The translations under genes and the position numbers were made by a program. Below the pieces are notes generated by a model. That model was not told where the DNA came from. It saw only the letters and a list, made by a program, of their open reading frames with translations, and did no database searches. This document shows positions 1 to 10,187 of a DNA stretch of 64,000 nt, piece by piece; the stretch's first letter is position 1; each line of letters starts with the position of its first letter. The DNA comes from Gammaproteobacteria bacterium (GTDB lineage: Bacteria; Pseudomonadota; Gammaproteobacteria; Burkholderiales; Nitrosomonadaceae), in assembly GCA_030431985.1 (NCBI GenBank), contig JAUIIB010000009.1, positions 25,963-89,962 on the forward strand. The letters are read 5' to 3'.

Positions 1-314
1 CCGGCTGAGAATCGAATATGTTTCAGCAGACCGAATGCTTCCGCGTATTTACGCAGGTAATCCAGAATCTGCGTATGATGCGGATAGTCGGGAAATTCAT
101 CCGGCATCGGAAAATCCGGAAACTCCGTTCCGGGTTTTGATGAAATGGTATGCGTCGAGCGGTAAATGCGCGCACTGGGTTTGCCATAATTCCAGTTTCC
201 GCCTAGATCATCCTCTTGCTCGAAAATTTGAACGTCAAAATCATGCGCTAAAAAATGCCGTGCTGCGGCAAGTCCGGAGCTGCCTGCACCGATAATTGCG
301 ACAGTCTGTTTCAT
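1..314 (-). CDS. Flavin-containing monooxygenase, 5' part only (cut by window start)
   Basis: The reverse strand reads from an ATG at 314 and stays open to base 1, so only the first 104 or so residues are present. The N-terminus has a Rossmann FAD-binding motif, GAGSSG, after a short beta strand (AIIGAGSSGLAAARHF), then an acidic residue ending the second strand (FEQEDDLGGNWNYG). The GG.W.Y pattern and the later stretch FPDYPHHTQILDYLRKYAEAF are typical of flavin-containing monooxygenases and Baeyer-Villiger-like enzymes. The substrate cannot be told from this fragment. It is divergent from the cobyric acid synthase gene, with 229 bp between them. Confidence 0.75.
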   Translation of the reverse strand, partial: MKQTVAIIGAGSSGLAAARHFLAHDFDVQIFEQEDDLGGNWNYGKPSARIYRSTHTISSKPGTEFPDFPMPDEFPDYPHHTQILDYLRKYAEAFGLLKHIRFSA

Positions 315-543
315 TCGGGTGGCATAGCGGTAATTGCGGCAATTGCGGTATGATTGTTTTTTTGTCGGTTCATCACTATCAAGCCGGGTATAAGAACAAC
401 TCTAACAAAGAACAGAAATGAGCGCAAAAGCGTTATTACTTTTCTATACTGACACTCCTGCTCTACGCCTCATGACGCGCTCAGTATGCTACCGTTCAAC
501 CAAACCATAAATACCGCCATTTAATCATCGCTTTAAAACGACC

Positions 544-2025
544 ATGAATACGCACACACTAATGATTCAGGGAACCACGTCTGACGCGGGAAAAAGCATG
601 TTGGTCACCGCGTTGTGCCGCTGGTTATCTCGTCAAAATATTAGTGTTGCACCTTTCAAGCCGCAAAATATGGCACTAAACAGTGTCGTCAGCGCAAACG
701 GCGGTGAAATCAGCCGGGCACAGGCAGTACAGGCATTTGCCGCCGGACTTGCACCGCATACCGATATGAATCCGGTTTTACTGAAACCCAATACCGACAA
801 GAACGCACAGGTGATTATCCACGGCCGCGCCGTCGAAAACATGAACGCGCACGGATACCATCACTATAAATCAATTGCAATGAAAGCGGTGCTTGAATCC
901 TATTCACGATTGAGCACGCAATATGCCCGAATCGTCGTCGAAGGCGCCGGTTCTCCAGCGGAAATTAATCTGCGTGACAATGATATTGCCAATATGGGTT
1001 TCGCCGAAGCAGTGGATTGTCCGGTCATTCTGATTGCCGACATTGACCGTGGCGGTATTTTTGCACATCTGGTCGGTACGCTGGCATTACTAAGTAAAAG
1101 CGAGCAGGCCAGGATTAAAGGATTTGTCATTAACCGGTTTCGCGGCGATATTGCATTACTGAAATCCGGCCTTGATTGGCTGGAAGCGCACACCGGAAAA
1201 CCGGTGCTGGGCGTTCTCCCCTACTTGCAGGGTTTGCACCTGGAAGCTGAGGACGCTTTACCGAACCCATCTGATTTTGCTGCGCCGACCGGACATGACT
1301 GCTTGCAAGTGATCGTACCGGCGTTACCACGCATTAGCAATCATACCGATTTTGATCCGTTACGCCTGCATCCACAGGTCGATTTTCGATTTATCGGACC
1401 TGATGAAACCATACCATCTGCTGATTTGATTATTCTGCCGGGGTCCAAAAGTGTACGCGCCGATCTTGACTGGCTGCGCCAACAAGGATGGGAAACTGCC
1501 ATACGGCGTCATCTGCGTTATAGTGGCAAACTAATCGCAATCTGTGGCGGCTTTCAGATGCTGGGTAAAGCGATTCACGATCCGGAAGGATTGGAGGGAA
1601 AACCCGGCAGTGCTGAGGGCATGGCTTTTTTCGATATGCAAACTACCCTGCAGCCGGAAAAGTTATTGCGCAACGTTAGTGGAACTCTCGCCAATGCTGA
1701 AGCCACCGTAACGGGTTACGAAATTCACAACGGCGTCACCACTTTCGACAAACAATACCAGCCTATGGCGAATTTACCAAACGGTGCTGATGGCGCAATC
1801 AGTGACGACAACCAGATTATGGGCGGCTATCTGCACGGTTTGTTTGAATCGATAGAAGCCTGTTCGGCTTTGCTAACATGGGCCGGACTGGATTGTGTCG
1901 CCCAGGCCTCTGATTACAACACCGTTCGTGACACAGCGATTAATCGATTGGCCGACAACGTCGATCAACATCTGGATACAAGCCGGCTATCTCAATTACT
2001 GCACTTAAACGATCTGCCCACTTAG
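544..2025 (+). CDS. cobQ: Cobyric acid synthase (CobQ/CbiP)
   Basis: This is a glutamine-dependent amidotransferase that amidates four carboxyl side chains of adenosylcobyrinic acid a,c-diamide in cobalamin synthesis. At 493 aa it has the usual family length. The N-terminal ATP-binding half opens with [18 protein letters not shown] (P-loop-like, residues about 7-24) and [12 protein letters not shown]. The C-terminal class-I glutaminase half carries the nucleophile in ICGGFQMLG (Cys334) and the catalytic histidine in GYLHGLFE (His431). No other cobalamin gene lies in the window, so it is either an isolated salvage gene or belongs to a scattered pathway. I see no cobalamin riboswitch in the 229 bp upstream. 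The assignment is firm. Confidence 0.95.
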   Translation: MNTHTLMIQGTTSDAGKSMLVTALCRWLSRQNISVAPFKPQNMALNSVVSANGGEISRAQAVQAFAAGLAPHTDMNPVLLKPNTDKNAQVIIHGRAVENMNAHGYHHYKSIAMKAVLESYSRLSTQYARIVVEGAGSPAEINLRDNDIANMGFAEAVDCPVILIADIDRGGIFAHLVGTLALLSKSEQARIKGFVINRFRGDIALLKSGLDWLEAHTGKPVLGVLPYLQGLHLEAEDALPNPSDFAAPTGHDCLQVIVPALPRISNHTDFDPLRLHPQVDFRFIGPDETIPSADLIILPGSKSVRADLDWLRQQGWETAIRRHLRYSGKLIAICGGFQMLGKAIHDPEGLEGKPGSAEGMAFFDMQTTLQPEKLLRNVSGTLANAEATVTGYEIHNGVTTFDKQYQPMANLPNGADGAISDDNQIMGGYLHGLFESIEACSALLTWAGLDCVAQASDYNTVRDTAINRLADNVDQHLDTSRLSQLLHLNDLPT

Positions 2026-2074
2026 TCATTTCTCCGATCAGCGCAACACGAATAAACTTGATCGAAGCAACCAT

Positions 2075-2968
2075 CTAAAGCACATCCGCCAGTGCACTCT
2101 CCAATGTTGCATGTCTGAATTTGAAGTTTGAATCCATAAGCCGTTTAGGAATCACGCGCTGGCTTCCCAATAACAGTTCTGCCATTTCACCGAGTATTAA
2201 CTTCAAAAACCAGCTCGGTATACTTAAAAATGCCGGCCTGTTCAATTGCTTTGCCAGTGTACGGGTAAATTCACGATTGGTCACCGGATGAGGCGCTGTC
2301 AGATTAAAAATGCCCTCTAACGCACTGTTATTCAGCAAATACTGACAAATGGCAACATAATCATCGATATGAATCCAGGGCATCCATTGGGAACCGGTGC
2401 CGAGCTTACCACCCAAACCCAGTTTATACGGTAAGATCATGGGCTTTAAAAAACCGCCATTCTTCCCAATGACGAGACCGGTACGTAGTAGACAAACACG
2501 CACACCATGCATTTCCGCCGCTCCAGCTTCATCTTCCCAGGCCGCACACAACCGATGGCCAAAATCATCTTTGCCCACTGCAGATTCGTCAAGCACGGTA
2601 TCGCCCTGGTCCCCATAGAATCCAATGGCCGATCCGCTAAGCAAAACCGAGGGTTTTGTTTTTGCACGAATAATGTATTCCAATAACTGTTGCGTCGTAC
2701 CAATACGGCTTTCCATCAGTACGCGTTTACGCTCATTCGTCCATTTACGATCAAATATTGGTGCGCCGGCAAAATTAATAATGGCATCGAAATGATCATC
2801 AGCAGACAAATCGCTGAGCGCATCCAGTGGCCTGACCTCATTACCGAGAATCGAAGTCACTTTGTCGCGGCAACGGCTATAAACCGTAACCGAATGTCCA
2901 GCAGAAAGCAGTGCCGGACATAAAGTCCGGCCAATAAATCCGGTTCCGCCTGTGATTAGGATATTCAC
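2075..2968 (-). CDS. TIGR01777-type NAD-dependent epimerase/dehydratase (YfcH-like)
   Basis: This is an extended short-chain dehydrogenase-like protein of 297 aa. The Rossmann motif GGTGFIG lies at residues 7-13, followed by a conserved YSR and a SAIGFYG segment where the active-site strand of the family falls. The C-terminal 50 residues (AELLLGSQRVIPKRLMDSNFKFRHATLESAL) match the DUF1731 tail that defines the TIGR01777/YfcH group. The substrate of this group is not established. The start is GTG; an AAGAG purine stretch lies upstream. It converges on cobQ with a 49-bp gap. Confidence 0.85.
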   Translation of the reverse strand: MNILITGGTGFIGRTLCPALLSAGHSVTVYSRCRDKVTSILGNEVRPLDALSDLSADDHFDAIINFAGAPIFDRKWTNERKRVLMESRIGTTQQLLEYIIRAKTKPSVLLSGSAIGFYGDQGDTVLDESAVGKDDFGHRLCAAWEDEAGAAEMHGVRVCLLRTGLVIGKNGGFLKPMILPYKLGLGGKLGTGSQWMPWIHIDDYVAICQYLLNNSALEGIFNLTAPHPVTNREFTRTLAKQLNRPAFLSIPSWFLKLILGEMAELLLGSQRVIPKRLMDSNFKFRHATLESALADVL

Positions 2969-3021
2969 CAGAATCGCTCTTCTATAATTTATTTTGCTGC
3001 AAAGACAGCAACTGAAATTTG

Positions 3022-4044
3022 TTAACTGCCATTATAAACATACAACACATAAGTATTAAATAAATAAGCAGCCAAGAGACTCAAACTAATCCAGTTAAGA
3101 TTCAAAAATATATTGGATTTGGGTCGATTAACCAGCCCAACGATGACAAGACCCGTCATAACGACAGCGGTAAAAGCAGAGATCGCATGCGCAGACGTAA
3201 TATAAGAAAGCAACGCACCCCGCAAAAAAACCAAATCATTCAGCGCCAATATAGCCACATTAAACAAATTACTGCCCAAAACATTGGCAAATGCCATATC
3301 CAAAGCACCCATGCGCAATGCGGCAATCGTTACCGCCAGTTCCGGCAATGATGTTGTCAACGCAATAAACAATGTGCCGACAAATGTCTTGTTCCACCCC
3401 ATGATATCCGCCAATTCCGTACCGACGAAAGGTAAATAAATACCGACGATGACAACAACCAGCGCACTCAACAAATAGCCGGCAAAAGCACGGGTCAATG
3501 TGATCTCTGGATAACGGCTTGTCACCTCCTGAACGGATTGCGCCACCTGTTCCTGTTCGTGAATAAATAACACCCGCATGGCAACCAAATAACACACAAC
3601 GATGATGGGGGTGTACACACCAACAACATTAAAATCCAGTATCGATGACATATTGGACACTATTATGCTCAGCCCGGCAAAAGCAATCAAAATCATGCCA
3701 AATCCTGCGGACAGAACGTGGTTCAAACCCGCACTGCGGTATATCGACTGACCGCGTAACATGAAATCCAATATCACCAGGATAACCAAATTAAAGACAC
3801 AACTGCCCATCACGCTACCGACAGCTATATCGGGGACGTCTGCCAGTATCAGTGCGCTAACACCCGTAATAAGTTCGGGTAAGGATGTTACTGTGGCCAG
3901 TAAGATCAAGCCGATCCAACTGCCCGACAGACTGGTTTTGTCCGCAATGACATCGGCATAATGTGTGAGTTTTGTTCCAGCCAACCCAATGAATACAGCG
4001 CATAAAAGAAATTTAGCCCAGATGATCAGTTGAGTTGTCAGCAT
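3022..4044 (-). CDS. CaCA-family calcium/sodium:cation antiporter
   Basis: This is an inner-membrane cation exchanger of about 340 aa. Two inverted alpha-repeats define the family: repeat 1 contains LLATVTSLPELITGVSAL and GSVMGSCVFNLVIL, and repeat 2 contains FIALTTSLPELAVTIAAL and ANVLGSNLFNVAIL. The paired Pro-Glu motifs supply the ion-binding acidic residues in known Ca2+/Na+ exchangers. About ten hydrophobic helices are apparent. The open frame can be extended to a TTG at 4080, but ATG at 4044 puts the first membrane helix next to the N-terminus, as is usual, so I prefer it. The transported ion is inferred from the family only. Confidence 0.85.
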   Translation of the reverse strand: MLTTQLIIWAKFLLCAVFIGLAGTKLTHYADVIADKTSLSGSWIGLILLATVTSLPELITGVSALILADVPDIAVGSVMGSCVFNLVILVILDFMLRGQSIYRSAGLNHVLSAGFGMILIAFAGLSIIVSNMSSILDFNVVGVYTPIIVVCYLVAMRVLFIHEQEQVAQSVQEVTSRYPEITLTRAFAGYLLSALVVVIVGIYLPFVGTELADIMGWNKTFVGTLFIALTTSLPELAVTIAALRMGALDMAFANVLGSNLFNVAILALNDLVFLRGALLSYITSAHAISAFTAVVMTGLVIVGLVNRPKSNIFLNLNWISLSLLAAYLFNTYVLYVYNGS

Positions 4045-4089
4045 ATAGAAATAAAAATCGTTGGCAGCGGTATTTAACAAAATACTGGC

Positions 4090-4111
4090 TGCTGATAATT
4101 AATTGTCAGCA
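4090..4111. repeat. 22-bp near-perfect palindrome
   Basis: Six bases, TGCTGA, pair with TCAGCA across an AT-rich centre (AATT/AATT), with a single G/T mismatch between the arms. It sits between the glycosyltransferase stop and the antiporter start on the minus strand. It could be an operator, or a weak terminator for the glycosyltransferase, but no T-run follows directly on either strand. The function is unknown. Confidence 0.35.
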
Positions 4112-4145
4112 AGTTTTAGCTATTTTTGTGATGGGGATCATGCGA

Positions 4146-4871
4146 TCAGCGACGCCCATCATACCAGATCGGTAACTTATTTTTGTTTTGCAACGCCTTT
4201 CGCGGACTCAGTAATACTTGAAACAATTGACTGGCAATTTCACGGCCGGAATACAATTTAAGTTTGCGTGCAGATGTAATCAGTGGATACTGTCTTAAAA
4301 TGGTGAATTTTAGGTTGCGTTGACGGCCCCATTTTTTTAACAAACGGCTCAAATCAATTTCGTCGGCAGCATAAAGGTCCTGATTGAAACCACCCACAGC
4401 TCTAAACGCATCGGCCCGGCAAACCACTAAGGCACCTGAGGCCCAACGGCAGGTAATCGATACGCACGTCCAGACCTTTAAAATTACTTTTCCCCACCAG
4501 GGCGATTCGGGCATTTGCATCACACTGCCACAGCCGACATATTCATTCGACTCGATCATGGTTAGAATAGCGGCGATCATGCCTGGGTTTAACAAACTGT
4601 CCGCATCGACAAATAGTAACCAGTCACCCTGGGCAGCGGAGGCCCCGGCATTACGTGCACGCCCGATCTGATTGACAGGTTCAAAAACGACCTTTGCACC
4701 GGACTGGCGCGCCAGCCCGGCCGTATTGTCTGTAGAGTTGTTATCAACGACAATAACTTCCGCACTGAATGCGGATTGTTGATTAGCTGTCAGTGATTCA
4801 GAGATTGAATCAAGACATCGCGTAATTAAACTTGCCTCATTAAAGGCCGGAATAATAATAGAAAGTAGCAT
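4146..4871 (-). CDS. Family 2 glycosyltransferase
   Basis: This is a 241-aa cytoplasmic or membrane-associated GT-A fold enzyme that would transfer a sugar from a nucleotide-sugar donor. It starts with the GT2 signature LLSIIIPAFNEASLITRCL, has the nucleotide-binding VVDNNSTDNT, a DxD-type metal site in LLFVDADSLLNP, and an acceptor-side acidic pair in DLYAADEIDLSRLLKKWG. It lacks additional membrane helices, unlike dolichol-phosphate-mannose synthase fusions. The neighbours give no clue to the acceptor. The antiporter gene lies 101 bp downstream in the same direction. Confidence 0.85.
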   Translation of the reverse strand: MLLSIIIPAFNEASLITRCLDSISESLTANQQSAFSAEVIVVDNNSTDNTAGLARQSGAKVVFEPVNQIGRARNAGASAAQGDWLLFVDADSLLNPGMIAAILTMIESNEYVGCGSVMQMPESPWWGKVILKVWTCVSITCRWASGALVVCRADAFRAVGGFNQDLYAADEIDLSRLLKKWGRQRNLKFTILRQYPLITSARKLKLYSGREIASQLFQVLLSPRKALQNKNKLPIWYDGRR

Positions 4872-5196
4872 TTTATTATTGTTGATCCGGAATCATGCGC
4901 CTTCTTTCCAAAATAGATTAAAATATGAATAACTTAGGACGCTCATCGAATCTATAAAATTAAAAGATTCTACCAAACCACAGCAACAGCAATAAAAATT
5001 CGCACATCAAAAAAATATTTTGTTTTTTCAAAGCACTTTTATTGCCTAGATAAAAATTATCTTTATATAATAATAAGTAGTAACACGCTTGCAAGACAAA
5101 TCATTTCCAACACTTCATTATACGAGCACTCAGTTTTCATTTCAGATTCAGTCATTGACTGTTAATCTATATTTAACATTATTCTATACAGCGCGC
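4872..5196. other. AT-rich divergent intergenic region
   Basis: These 325 bp separate the glycosyltransferase start (minus) from the dusB start (plus). The stretch is very rich in A and T. Apart from the promoter-like pair listed at 5042-5071 I see no gene, RNA or repeat. A TTG-initiated extension of dusB to 5089 is open but is judged non-coding. Confidence 0.6.
5042..5071 (+). promoter_or_regulatory. Candidate sigma70 promoter for dusB-fis
   Basis: A TTGCCT hexamer (5042-5047) and a perfect TATAAT (5066-5071) are separated by 18 bp in an AT-rich setting, 125 bp before the preferred dusB ATG. The match is good at -10 and fair at -35. It is inferred by inspection only. Confidence 0.45.
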
Positions 5197-6222
5197 ATGC
5201 AGATCGGCCCATATTCACTTAAAAATAAGCTCATTGTTGCACCAATGGCAGGCGTTACCGACCGTCCTTTTCGTCAATTGTGTAAAAAAATGGGAGCGGG
5301 AATGGCAGTCTCGGAAATGGTTTCGAGCAACTCACTACTTTGGGGTTCCAAAAAAACGCAACGCCGCGCCAACCATGATGGCGAAGTATCCCCGATCTCA
5401 GTGCAAATTGCCGGTGCAGACCCCGAAATGCTGGCAGCTGCGGCGCAATATAATGCAGATAAGGGCGCTCAGATTATTGACATTAATATGGGCTGTCCGG
5501 CTAAGAAAATCTGTAATGTTATGGCAGGGTCAGCATTATTGAAAGACGAAAAACTTGTTGAAAGAATTTTATTTTCGGTTGTTAAAGCAGTCAATATTCC
5601 CGTAACACTAAAAATCAGGACTGGTTGGGATGAACACAACAAAAATGCCATCCGTGTCTCTAAAATAGCTGAAGATGCAGGCATTCAGGCACTGGCTATC
5701 CATGGCCGGACGCGGGCATGCGCATTCAAGGGTAATGCAGAGTACGATACTATTGGCGCTGTAAAAGCAGCCGTTAGTATTCCGGTTATTGCGAATGGCG
5801 ATATCTCGACACCCGAAAAAGCCAGTCACGTGCTCGAATATACGCATGCCGACGCTATCATGATCGGACGTGCCGCGCAGGGAAAACCCTGGATTTTCAG
5901 AGAAATCAATCATTTTTTGGAAACCGGTAAGCATTTACCTCCCCCTGAAGTCCGCGAAATTCATCATGTGCTCATTCAGCACCTCAATGATCTCTATAAT
6001 TTTTACGGTGAATATTCAGGCGTGCGAATCGCACGCAAACACATTTCATGGTACACAAAGGGTTTAGTTGGTTCAGCCAATTTTCGTCATCAAATGAATC
6101 AGCTGCAAACATGTGAAGAACAACTTTTTGAAACAAACGCATTCTTCACACAACTATCGGATCACCATCGACATTTGCATTATATTGAGGAAAAAAGGCG
6201 ACCGCTGTATGAACACAATTAA
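5197..6222 (+). CDS. dusB: tRNA-dihydrouridine synthase DusB
   Basis: This FMN enzyme reduces uridine to dihydrouridine in the D-loop of tRNAs (U17 for DusB). Diagnostic motifs are APMAGVTDRPFR near the N-terminus, DINMGCPAKK with the catalytic cysteine, and the FMN-phosphate contacts NGDI and AIMIGRAAQGKPWIF. The preferred ATG at 5197 gives 341 aa beginning MQIGPYSLKNKLIVAPMAG, the normal start for the family; a longer frame opens only with a TTG at 5089 and adds unlikely sequence. The last 14 bases overlap fis, the classic dusB-fis coupling. Confidence 0.93.
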   Translation: MQIGPYSLKNKLIVAPMAGVTDRPFRQLCKKMGAGMAVSEMVSSNSLLWGSKKTQRRANHDGEVSPISVQIAGADPEMLAAAAQYNADKGAQIIDINMGCPAKKICNVMAGSALLKDEKLVERILFSVVKAVNIPVTLKIRTGWDEHNKNAIRVSKIAEDAGIQALAIHGRTRACAFKGNAEYDTIGAVKAAVSIPVIANGDISTPEKASHVLEYTHADAIMIGRAAQGKPWIFREINHFLETGKHLPPPEVREIHHVLIQHLNDLYNFYGEYSGVRIARKHISWYTKGLVGSANFRHQMNQLQTCEEQLFETNAFFTQLSDHHRHLHYIEEKRRPLYEHN

Positions 6223-6451
6223 TGAAAATGAAATTGCTTGCTGTGTACGTAAATCCATTGATCAGTATCTTAACGATCTGGACGGCGAAAAACCCTGCTG
6301 TATCCACGACATGGTTATTCTAAGCGTCGAAAAACCACTGATCGAAGTCATTCTGCAACATACTCACGGAAACCAGACTCAGGCTGCCGAACTGCTCGGA
6401 ATCAATCGCAACACGTTGCGACAGAAAATAAAACGATATCAAATAAAATAA
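6209..6451 (+). CDS. fis: DNA-binding protein Fis
   Basis: This is a small nucleoid protein and global regulator of 80 aa. The C-terminal helix-turn-helix [23 protein letters not shown] is the hallmark of the Fis family and of NtrC-type C-termini; the short length and position behind dusB make Fis certain enough. The start chosen is ATG at 6209, within the dusB 3' end, preceded by an AGG-containing purine stretch. Translation is probably coupled to dusB. The next gene, purH, begins 11 bp after the stop. Confidence 0.92.
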   Translation: MNTINENEIACCVRKSIDQYLNDLDGEKPCCIHDMVILSVEKPLIEVILQHTHGNQTQAAELLGINRNTLRQKIKRYQIK

Positions 6452-6462
6452 TAAGGCAAAAC

Positions 6463-8022
6463 ATGTCAATTAAACAGGCACTGATCAGCGTCTCGGATAA
6501 AACAGGCGTTGTTGATCTGGCGCGCTCACTCCATCAATCCGGCATCACAATTCTTTCAACTGGCGGTACGTCCCGTTTATTGCAAAATGAACAGATACCG
6601 GTCATAGAAATCGGTGAATATACAGGATTTCCAGAAATGCTCGATGGACGCGTCAAAACATTACACCCTAAAGTTCATGCAGGCATACTCGCCCGCAATG
6701 ATCTGCCGGAACATCAATCCGCCATGAAAAATATGGACTTCGCAGATATCGAACTCGTTGTTGTTAATCTCTATCCATTTGAGCAAACAATAGCAAAAAC
6801 AGACTGCAGCCTTGAAGACGCTATCGAAAACATAGACATCGGCGGACCTACCATGGTCCGTGCAGCGGCTAAAAACTACCAAAAAGTAACGGTTATTACC
6901 GACCCTGCAGATTATCCCTTGTTGCTGAATGAAATCTCTGCAAATCAGGGTGCCGTCAATTCAGCTAGCCGGTTTAAATTTGCACAAAAAGCATTTTCCC
7001 ATACAGCGGCTTACGATAGTGCTATCAGCAATTATCTGACCGCAATGAATGATGATGGAGACAGCAGTGATTTCCCTGCAACGCTGAATCTTAACTTCAC
7101 CCGTGTAGAACATTTACGCTATGGTGAAAATCCACACCAAAAAGCAGCTTTTTACCGGGATTCCCAACCGGTATCCGGTGGGCTCGCCGGATACCACCAG
7201 GTTCAGGGTAAAGCACTATCCTATAACAATATCGCCGATACCGATGCCGCTTGGGAGTGTGTTAAATCCTTTGAAAATCCATCCTGTGTCATTATCAAAC
7301 ATGCTAACCCTTGCGGTGTCGCTTCGGCTGATAAAATTCTAACCGCTTATCAACACGCCTTCGCTACAGATCCGACATCTGCATTCGGTGGCATCATCGC
7401 CTTTAATCAACCACTTGACGAAGAAACCGCCTCAGCGGTATTAAAACAGTTTGTCGAAGTCATTATTGCCCCTCAAATCACCGATAAAGCGAAAACGGTA
7501 CTGGCACAGAAAAGTAATATTCGCGTATTAACGGTACCGCTGGAACATACCAGTCACACATACGACTTAAAACGAATCGGAGGCGGCCTACTCGTACAAA
7601 CCCCCGATGCCTACCGTTTATCTTTGGATGAGCTCAATGTGGTCACCCGAAAGAAACCGACCGAACGGCAAATGGCTGACCTGCTTTTTGCGTGGCGCGT
7701 TGCAAAATATGTCAAATCCAATACCATCGTGTTTTGCCGGGATAATCGAACATTGGGCATCGGAGCGGGCCAAATGAGTCGTGTCGACAGTGCCAAAATC
7801 GCAACAATCAAAGCACAGCAAGCTGGACTTGATTTAGCCGGCTCTGTCGTCGCATCAGATGCCTTTTTTCCGTTCCGAGATGGTCTTGATGTCGTGATTG
7901 AAGCTGGAGCCCATGCTGTTATTCAACCGGGCGGCAGTATTCGTGACGATGAAGTTATCGCCGCTGCTGACGAGCAAGAGGCTACAATGGTGTTTACCGG
8001 CGTCAGGCATTTCAGACATTAA
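6463..8022 (+). CDS. purH: Bifunctional AICAR transformylase / IMP cyclohydrolase PurH
   Basis: It catalyses the last two steps of de novo IMP synthesis: formylation of AICAR with 10-formyl-THF and ring closure to IMP. The protein is 519 aa, full length. The N-terminal MGS-like cyclohydrolase domain starts [16 protein letters not shown] and contains STGGTSRLL and [14 protein letters not shown]. The C-terminal transformylase domain carries KHANPCGVA and FGGIIAFN around its active site. It follows fis by 11 bp with an AAGG ribosome site and precedes purD by 24 bp, so the purine genes likely share the dusB-fis transcript. Confidence 0.96.
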   Translation: MSIKQALISVSDKTGVVDLARSLHQSGITILSTGGTSRLLQNEQIPVIEIGEYTGFPEMLDGRVKTLHPKVHAGILARNDLPEHQSAMKNMDFADIELVVVNLYPFEQTIAKTDCSLEDAIENIDIGGPTMVRAAAKNYQKVTVITDPADYPLLLNEISANQGAVNSASRFKFAQKAFSHTAAYDSAISNYLTAMNDDGDSSDFPATLNLNFTRVEHLRYGENPHQKAAFYRDSQPVSGGLAGYHQVQGKALSYNNIADTDAAWECVKSFENPSCVIIKHANPCGVASADKILTAYQHAFATDPTSAFGGIIAFNQPLDEETASAVLKQFVEVIIAPQITDKAKTVLAQKSNIRVLTVPLEHTSHTYDLKRIGGGLLVQTPDAYRLSLDELNVVTRKKPTERQMADLLFAWRVAKYVKSNTIVFCRDNRTLGIGAGQMSRVDSAKIATIKAQQAGLDLAGSVVASDAFFPFRDGLDVVIEAGAHAVIQPGGSIRDDEVIAAADEQEATMVFTGVRHFRH

Positions 8023-8046
8023 AAATGCTAAATTTATACATAAATT

Positions 8047-9357
8047 ATGAAAATATTGGTTATTGGCAACGGCGGTAGAGAACATGCACTCGCATGGAAG
8101 CTCATTCAATCGCCGCGTGTAGAAAAAGTGTATGTTGCCCCTGGAAATGCAGGTACAGCATATGAACATGGGCTTGAGAATATTCCCATCACAGCTATTT
8201 CTGAATTGATAGATTTTGCCCGGAAAGAAAATGTCGCCTATACCGTTGTCGGTCCCGAAGCACCGCTCGCAGATGGTGTTGTTGATGCTTTTCATTCGGC
8301 AGGCTTAAAAATTTTTGGCCCCACACGCAACGCCGCTCAATTGGAAATTTCTAAACGTTTTGCCAAAGACTTTATGCGGCGGCATAACATACCCACGGCC
8401 TCATACTCGACTTTTACAGATGCAGAAGCCGCCCATCAATATATCGAACAACATGGCACGCCTATTGTCATCAAAGCTAGCGGACTTGCAGCCGGCAAGG
8501 GTGTTTTCGTAGCATACACACCGGAGGAAGCACACTCTGCCGTTGACCAAATACTGATCACGAAACACTTTGGCGAAGCAGGTTCTGAAGTCATTATTGA
8601 AGCGTTTGTGCAAGGCACAGAGGTCAGCTTTATTGTAATGTGTGATGGACAACATGTTTTACCGCTAGCCACAAGCCAGGACCATAAACGCCTGAACGAT
8701 GGTGATTCAGGCCCCAATACCGGTGGCATGGGTGCTTATTCGCCAACACCGTTTATTACCCCGGGTCTGCATGCACAGATCATGCGTGAAATCATTTACC
8801 CAACGGTGCAAGGCATGGCCAAAGAAGGCGTCCAATATTGCGGATTTCTATACGCCGGCTTGATAATCTCGCCCGAAAATCAAATCAATGTATTGGAGTT
8901 CAATTGCCGTATGGGCGATCCAGAAACACAGCCTATCCTAATGCGCCTGAAAAGTGATTTTTCTATGCTGATCGAACATGCGCTCGATAGCACGCTTGAT
9001 CAGACGGAAACGGAGTGGGACAGGCGGACGGCATTGTGCGTCGTTCTCGCTGCTGATGGCTATCCCGACAATCCTCGAAAGGGAGATATCATAGAAGGAT
9101 TGCCAGAATTGATGGCGAAACAACACAATACCGATGACTTTCACATTTTCCACTCTGGAACAGCCTTAAATGGAAACAATGACCAACAAGAGTTGATTAC
9201 CGCCGGTGGACGTATCCTCTGCGTAACGGCTCTCGGTGACAGCCTGAAACTGGCTCAACAACATGCCTACGAACATGCAGAGCAAATCCATTTTAACAAC
9301 GCGCACATGCGCCATGATATTGGCTATCATGGCATAGATTTTATTCATAAAGTATAG
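8047..9357 (+). CDS. purD: Phosphoribosylamine-glycine ligase PurD (GAR synthetase)
   Basis: This ATP-grasp ligase joins glycine to phosphoribosylamine, the second step of purine synthesis. At 436 aa it is full length. The N-terminal domain has GNGGREHALAWKL, and the ATP-grasp core has IKASGLAAGKGVFVA and EFNCRMGDPETQ with metal-binding residues. It lies 24 bp after purH and is the last gene of the block. A 6-bp stem (CACTCT/AGAGTG, 9425-9447) follows without a T-run, so no terminator is called. Confidence 0.96.
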   Translation: MKILVIGNGGREHALAWKLIQSPRVEKVYVAPGNAGTAYEHGLENIPITAISELIDFARKENVAYTVVGPEAPLADGVVDAFHSAGLKIFGPTRNAAQLEISKRFAKDFMRRHNIPTASYSTFTDAEAAHQYIEQHGTPIVIKASGLAAGKGVFVAYTPEEAHSAVDQILITKHFGEAGSEVIIEAFVQGTEVSFIVMCDGQHVLPLATSQDHKRLNDGDSGPNTGGMGAYSPTPFITPGLHAQIMREIIYPTVQGMAKEGVQYCGFLYAGLIISPENQINVLEFNCRMGDPETQPILMRLKSDFSMLIEHALDSTLDQTETEWDRRTALCVVLAADGYPDNPRKGDIIEGLPELMAKQHNTDDFHIFHSGTALNGNNDQQELITAGGRILCVTALGDSLKLAQQHAYEHAEQIHFNNAHMRHDIGYHGIDFIHKV

Positions 9358-9618
9358 ACATTATTTAGCGTTGGCCTCATTTTTCATATGACTGTATTCG
9401 ATCAATCCAGTCTGTTTTTCACTTCACTCTCGTTTACAACCAGAGTGTCATAATAAGCTATTGCTTTCTGACAGACGCTATCCCGAAAATCCAAAGGCCG
9501 ATTGGCATCCAGCGAGTACTGTATTCACGATCAAAATTGTTCGCTCAAAGCTTTTTTTATGGTATTTTGGAACTATTGATCGCACACATGACACATAAAG
9601 AATATAGGATTTGAAAAA

Positions 9619-10140
9619 ATGAAGCACATTACACTCAGTACCTTATACAATTCTTGTAGACAAATTGGGTTATGTTCTTTTGTAGTATTGTGTCTGTTAT
9701 CGACATCATCAGCTATGGCCAAAGAACAATTGGACATTCGTCCTTACGAAGCACCAGACCCATGCGATGCTGATATCGCGCAGATCAGGGTTACAGTAAA
9801 TGGCGTCGGTTCCGGCGGGATCCTGAGCGTTGAAATTTATCACGACCCAGATCATTTTCTGTATAAAAAAGGACGCACGAAGCGCATTCGTATTCCTGCG
9901 ACCGAAGACCAACACAAGGTTTGCTTCAATCTTGAAAAGCAGGGCACTTACGCGGTAGCCTCCTATCATGATAAAGACGGCAACCGTAAACTGAATAAAA
10001 AATGGAATATGATGCCCGAAGAGCCTTTTGGGCTGTCGAATAATCCCGAACCCCAGTTTGGGTTTCCAAAATTTAGTGATTCAGCATTCACTACTGAAGA
10101 TAAAGGAGCCGATATCACTATCGATCTTCAACAGCCCTGA
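9619..10140 (+). CDS. Secreted DUF2141 domain protein
   Basis: This is a 173-aa protein with an N-terminal signal peptide (hydrophobic stretch LCSFVVLCLLSTSSAMA, cleavage likely after residue 34). The mature part fits the DUF2141 beta-sandwich: a strand pair around IRVTVNGVGSGGILSVEIY, then the conserved GTYAVASYHDKDGNRKLNKK and PEEPFGLSNN. The function of the family is unknown; the members are periplasmic or outer-surface proteins. It ends 47 bp before the SIR2/TIR gene and points the same way, so co-transcription is possible but unproven. Confidence 0.8.
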   Translation: MKHITLSTLYNSCRQIGLCSFVVLCLLSTSSAMAKEQLDIRPYEAPDPCDADIAQIRVTVNGVGSGGILSVEIYHDPDHFLYKKGRTKRIRIPATEDQHKVCFNLEKQGTYAVASYHDKDGNRKLNKKWNMMPEEPFGLSNNPEPQFGFPKFSDSAFTTEDKGADITIDLQQP

Positions 10141-10187
10141 TATTCCCGGTAATTCAACACAGTTTACCGCTTTGTCAAGGCAGACCG

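Noticed and set aside
331..349. Two direct copies of AATTGCGG upstream of cobQ
   Set aside because: Only two short copies; they lie next to the divergent monooxygenase start and show no operator-like symmetry.
315..543. Cobalamin riboswitch upstream of cobQ
   Set aside because: I looked for the conserved B12-box core and found nothing similar in this region.
9425..9447. Terminator after purD
   Set aside because: The stem is only 6 bp with an 11-base loop and no T-run.
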